Assembly (NCBI GenBank): GCA_903905735.1
Contig: CAIVHU010000033.1
Location: 1 to 64,000 of the forward strand
Reading direction: 5' to 3'
Origin: an uncultured beta proteobacterium
GTDB taxonomy: Bacteria; Pseudomonadota; Gammaproteobacteria; Burkholderiales; Burkholderiaceae_C
Length of the DNA: 64,000 nucleotides
In this document: positions 63,206 through 64,000 of the stretch, in pieces
Layout of the letters: the number at the start of each line of letters is the position of its first letter
How positions within the stretch are numbered: the first letter of the stretch is position 1
The notes under the pieces: generated by a model
Databases searched by the model: none
What the model was told of the DNA's origin: nothing
The model's input: only the letters and a program-made list of their open reading frames with translations
Made by a program: the position numbers and the translations under genes

Positions 63206-64000
63206 ATGCCCTTGCCTTCTGCTCCCAACAAACGCGCCGCTTTGCTAGCCCTTCAAGAGTATGAAACTCCTGCCAAATCGCGCCCCAGAGCCAAATCCCC
63301 CGATGCCGCGCCGACACCAGTCCCAGTCGCCGTGACCATGAGTGCCCCTGCTGTCGTTGCTGAAAATCAAGGCACACCGGCACCGGTCAGTCGCACGCCA
63401 GCCAGCAAGCTGCCTCGCCCAACTATGGCCGATGCATCTGCTGCTGCACCCGAAACTGCCCGCCCGGCCAATCCTGCCCGGGCACCCGAACGCACCCGAG
63501 CCCGGGCCAAGCGGAATGAAGGCCCCACGCGCTTGTTTGTGCTTGACACCAATGTCCTGCTGCACGACCCCACCTGCCTGTTCCGCTTTGAAGAACATGA
63601 CATTTTCCTGCCGATGATCGTGCTCGAAGAGCTGGATGCTCACAAAAAAGGTATGACCGAAGTCGCCCGCAACGGTCGCCAGACCAGCCGTTCGCTGGAC
63701 GCGCTGGCCGAGCATCAGGGTGCGGACATCACCAAGGGTCTGCCTTTGGACTCCACGGGGCATCCCGAGGCGCGTGGCCGCCTGTTCTTCCAAACCCAGT
63801 TGCTGCACTACGACCTGCCCTTGAGCCTGCCCCAGGGCAAGGCCGACAACCAGATTCTGGGTGTGGTCGAAGCCTTGCGCCAGCAATACGCGCCACGTGA
63901 AGTGGTCTTGGTGTCCAAGGACATCAACATGCGCGTCAAGGCCCGCGCCTTGGGGCTATCCACCGATGACTACCAGAATGACAAGACGCTGGAAGACGGT
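63206..64000 (+). CDS. PIN-PhoH family protein, 3' end outside the window
   Basis: The first 265 residues of a PhoH-family protein. A 110-residue Ala/Pro/Arg-rich low-complexity N-terminus precedes a PIN domain (RLFVLDTNVLLHDP at about 110-123, then EELDAHKKG and VSKDINMRVKARALG). The PhoH ATPase domain expected next lies beyond 64000. PIN-PhoH proteins couple RNA binding/cleavage with helicase activity in members studied. The long disordered N-terminus is unusual compared with short members. The ATG at 63206 is the first in frame after the terminator. Confidence 0.88.
   Translation, partial: MPLPSAPNKRAALLALQEYETPAKSRPRAKSPDAAPTPVPVAVTMSAPAVVAENQGTPAPVSRTPASKLPRPTMADASAAAPETARPANPARAPERTRARAKRNEGPTRLFVLDTNVLLHDPTCLFRFEEHDIFLPMIVLEELDAHKKGMTEVARNGRQTSRSLDALAEHQGADITKGLPLDSTGHPEARGRLFFQTQLLHYDLPLSLPQGKADNQILGVVEALRQQYAPREVVLVSKDINMRVKARALGLSTDDYQNDKTLEDG

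Noticed and set aside
1-64000. CRISPR array
   Set aside because: The repeats found are dispersed, degenerate and in both orientations; no regular spacer array or cas gene is present.

Overview
The window looks like chromosomal DNA of a betaproteobacterium of the order Burkholderiales, most likely Comamonadaceae (Rhodoferax/Polaromonas-like). This rests on the thrS-infC-rpmI-rplT-pheS-pheT-ihfA-merR order, the alaC-hom-thrC-mobB-moeA-moaD-moaE-clpB order, the DUF3138-type porin, the SWIB/histone-H1-like protein and an interspersed repeat family that I associate with this family from memory. No species call is possible from the sequence alone.

Layout. 1-8110: tRNA-proximal part of an integrated element. 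It carries a DUF932 protein, a YqaJ/lambda-type exonuclease, a Gp3-like (recombination directionality factor-like) protein and several small unknown genes, and ends beside tRNA-Pro(GGG) at 8150-8226. No integrase lies in the window. 8261-16257: translation operon on the minus strand (thrS to ihfA plus a MerR-type gene). Its leader holds a 12-codon peptide with three Thr codons and an intrinsic terminator 30 nt before thrS. 16581-17909: isocitrate lyase, preceded by two TCTTATATAAGA palindromes. 18172-33877: a polyamine (putrescine) uptake and catabolism region: two glutamine-synthetase-like ligases, aldehyde dehydrogenase, porin, PotFGHI-type ABC transporter, SpuC-type aminotransferase, a MocR/PdxR-type regulator, a PuuB-type oxidase and an agmatinase-family ureohydrolase. 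33992-36279: EamA transporter, RraA-like protein, SWIB/H1-like DNA-binding protein. 36378-41956: complete Dpp-type peptide ABC transporter. 41994-43530: a nucleotidyltransferase (GSU2403-like) bracketed by near-identical inverted repeats of about 46 bp. 43618-48960: TPP-dependent enzyme with MFS transporter, then a TPR response regulator with a sensorless kinase. 49111-50640: hemerythrin-like protein, a GH19-type lysozyme/chitinase broken by an in-frame amber codon, and a coupled small protein. 50733-53336: clpB with a consensus sigma-32 promoter. 53455-61928: lipoprotein, molybdenum-cofactor genes, thrC, vapBC, hom, alaC. 62059-64000: Mth938-like protein, Bcp peroxiredoxin, and a PhoH-family gene cut by the window end.

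The most striking non-gene signals are (1) at least twelve copies of one degenerate ~45-70 bp repeat, between genes and also inside three reading frames, (2) the candidate threonine attenuator of thrS, and (3) the inverted-repeat-bounded nucleotidyltransferase cassette.
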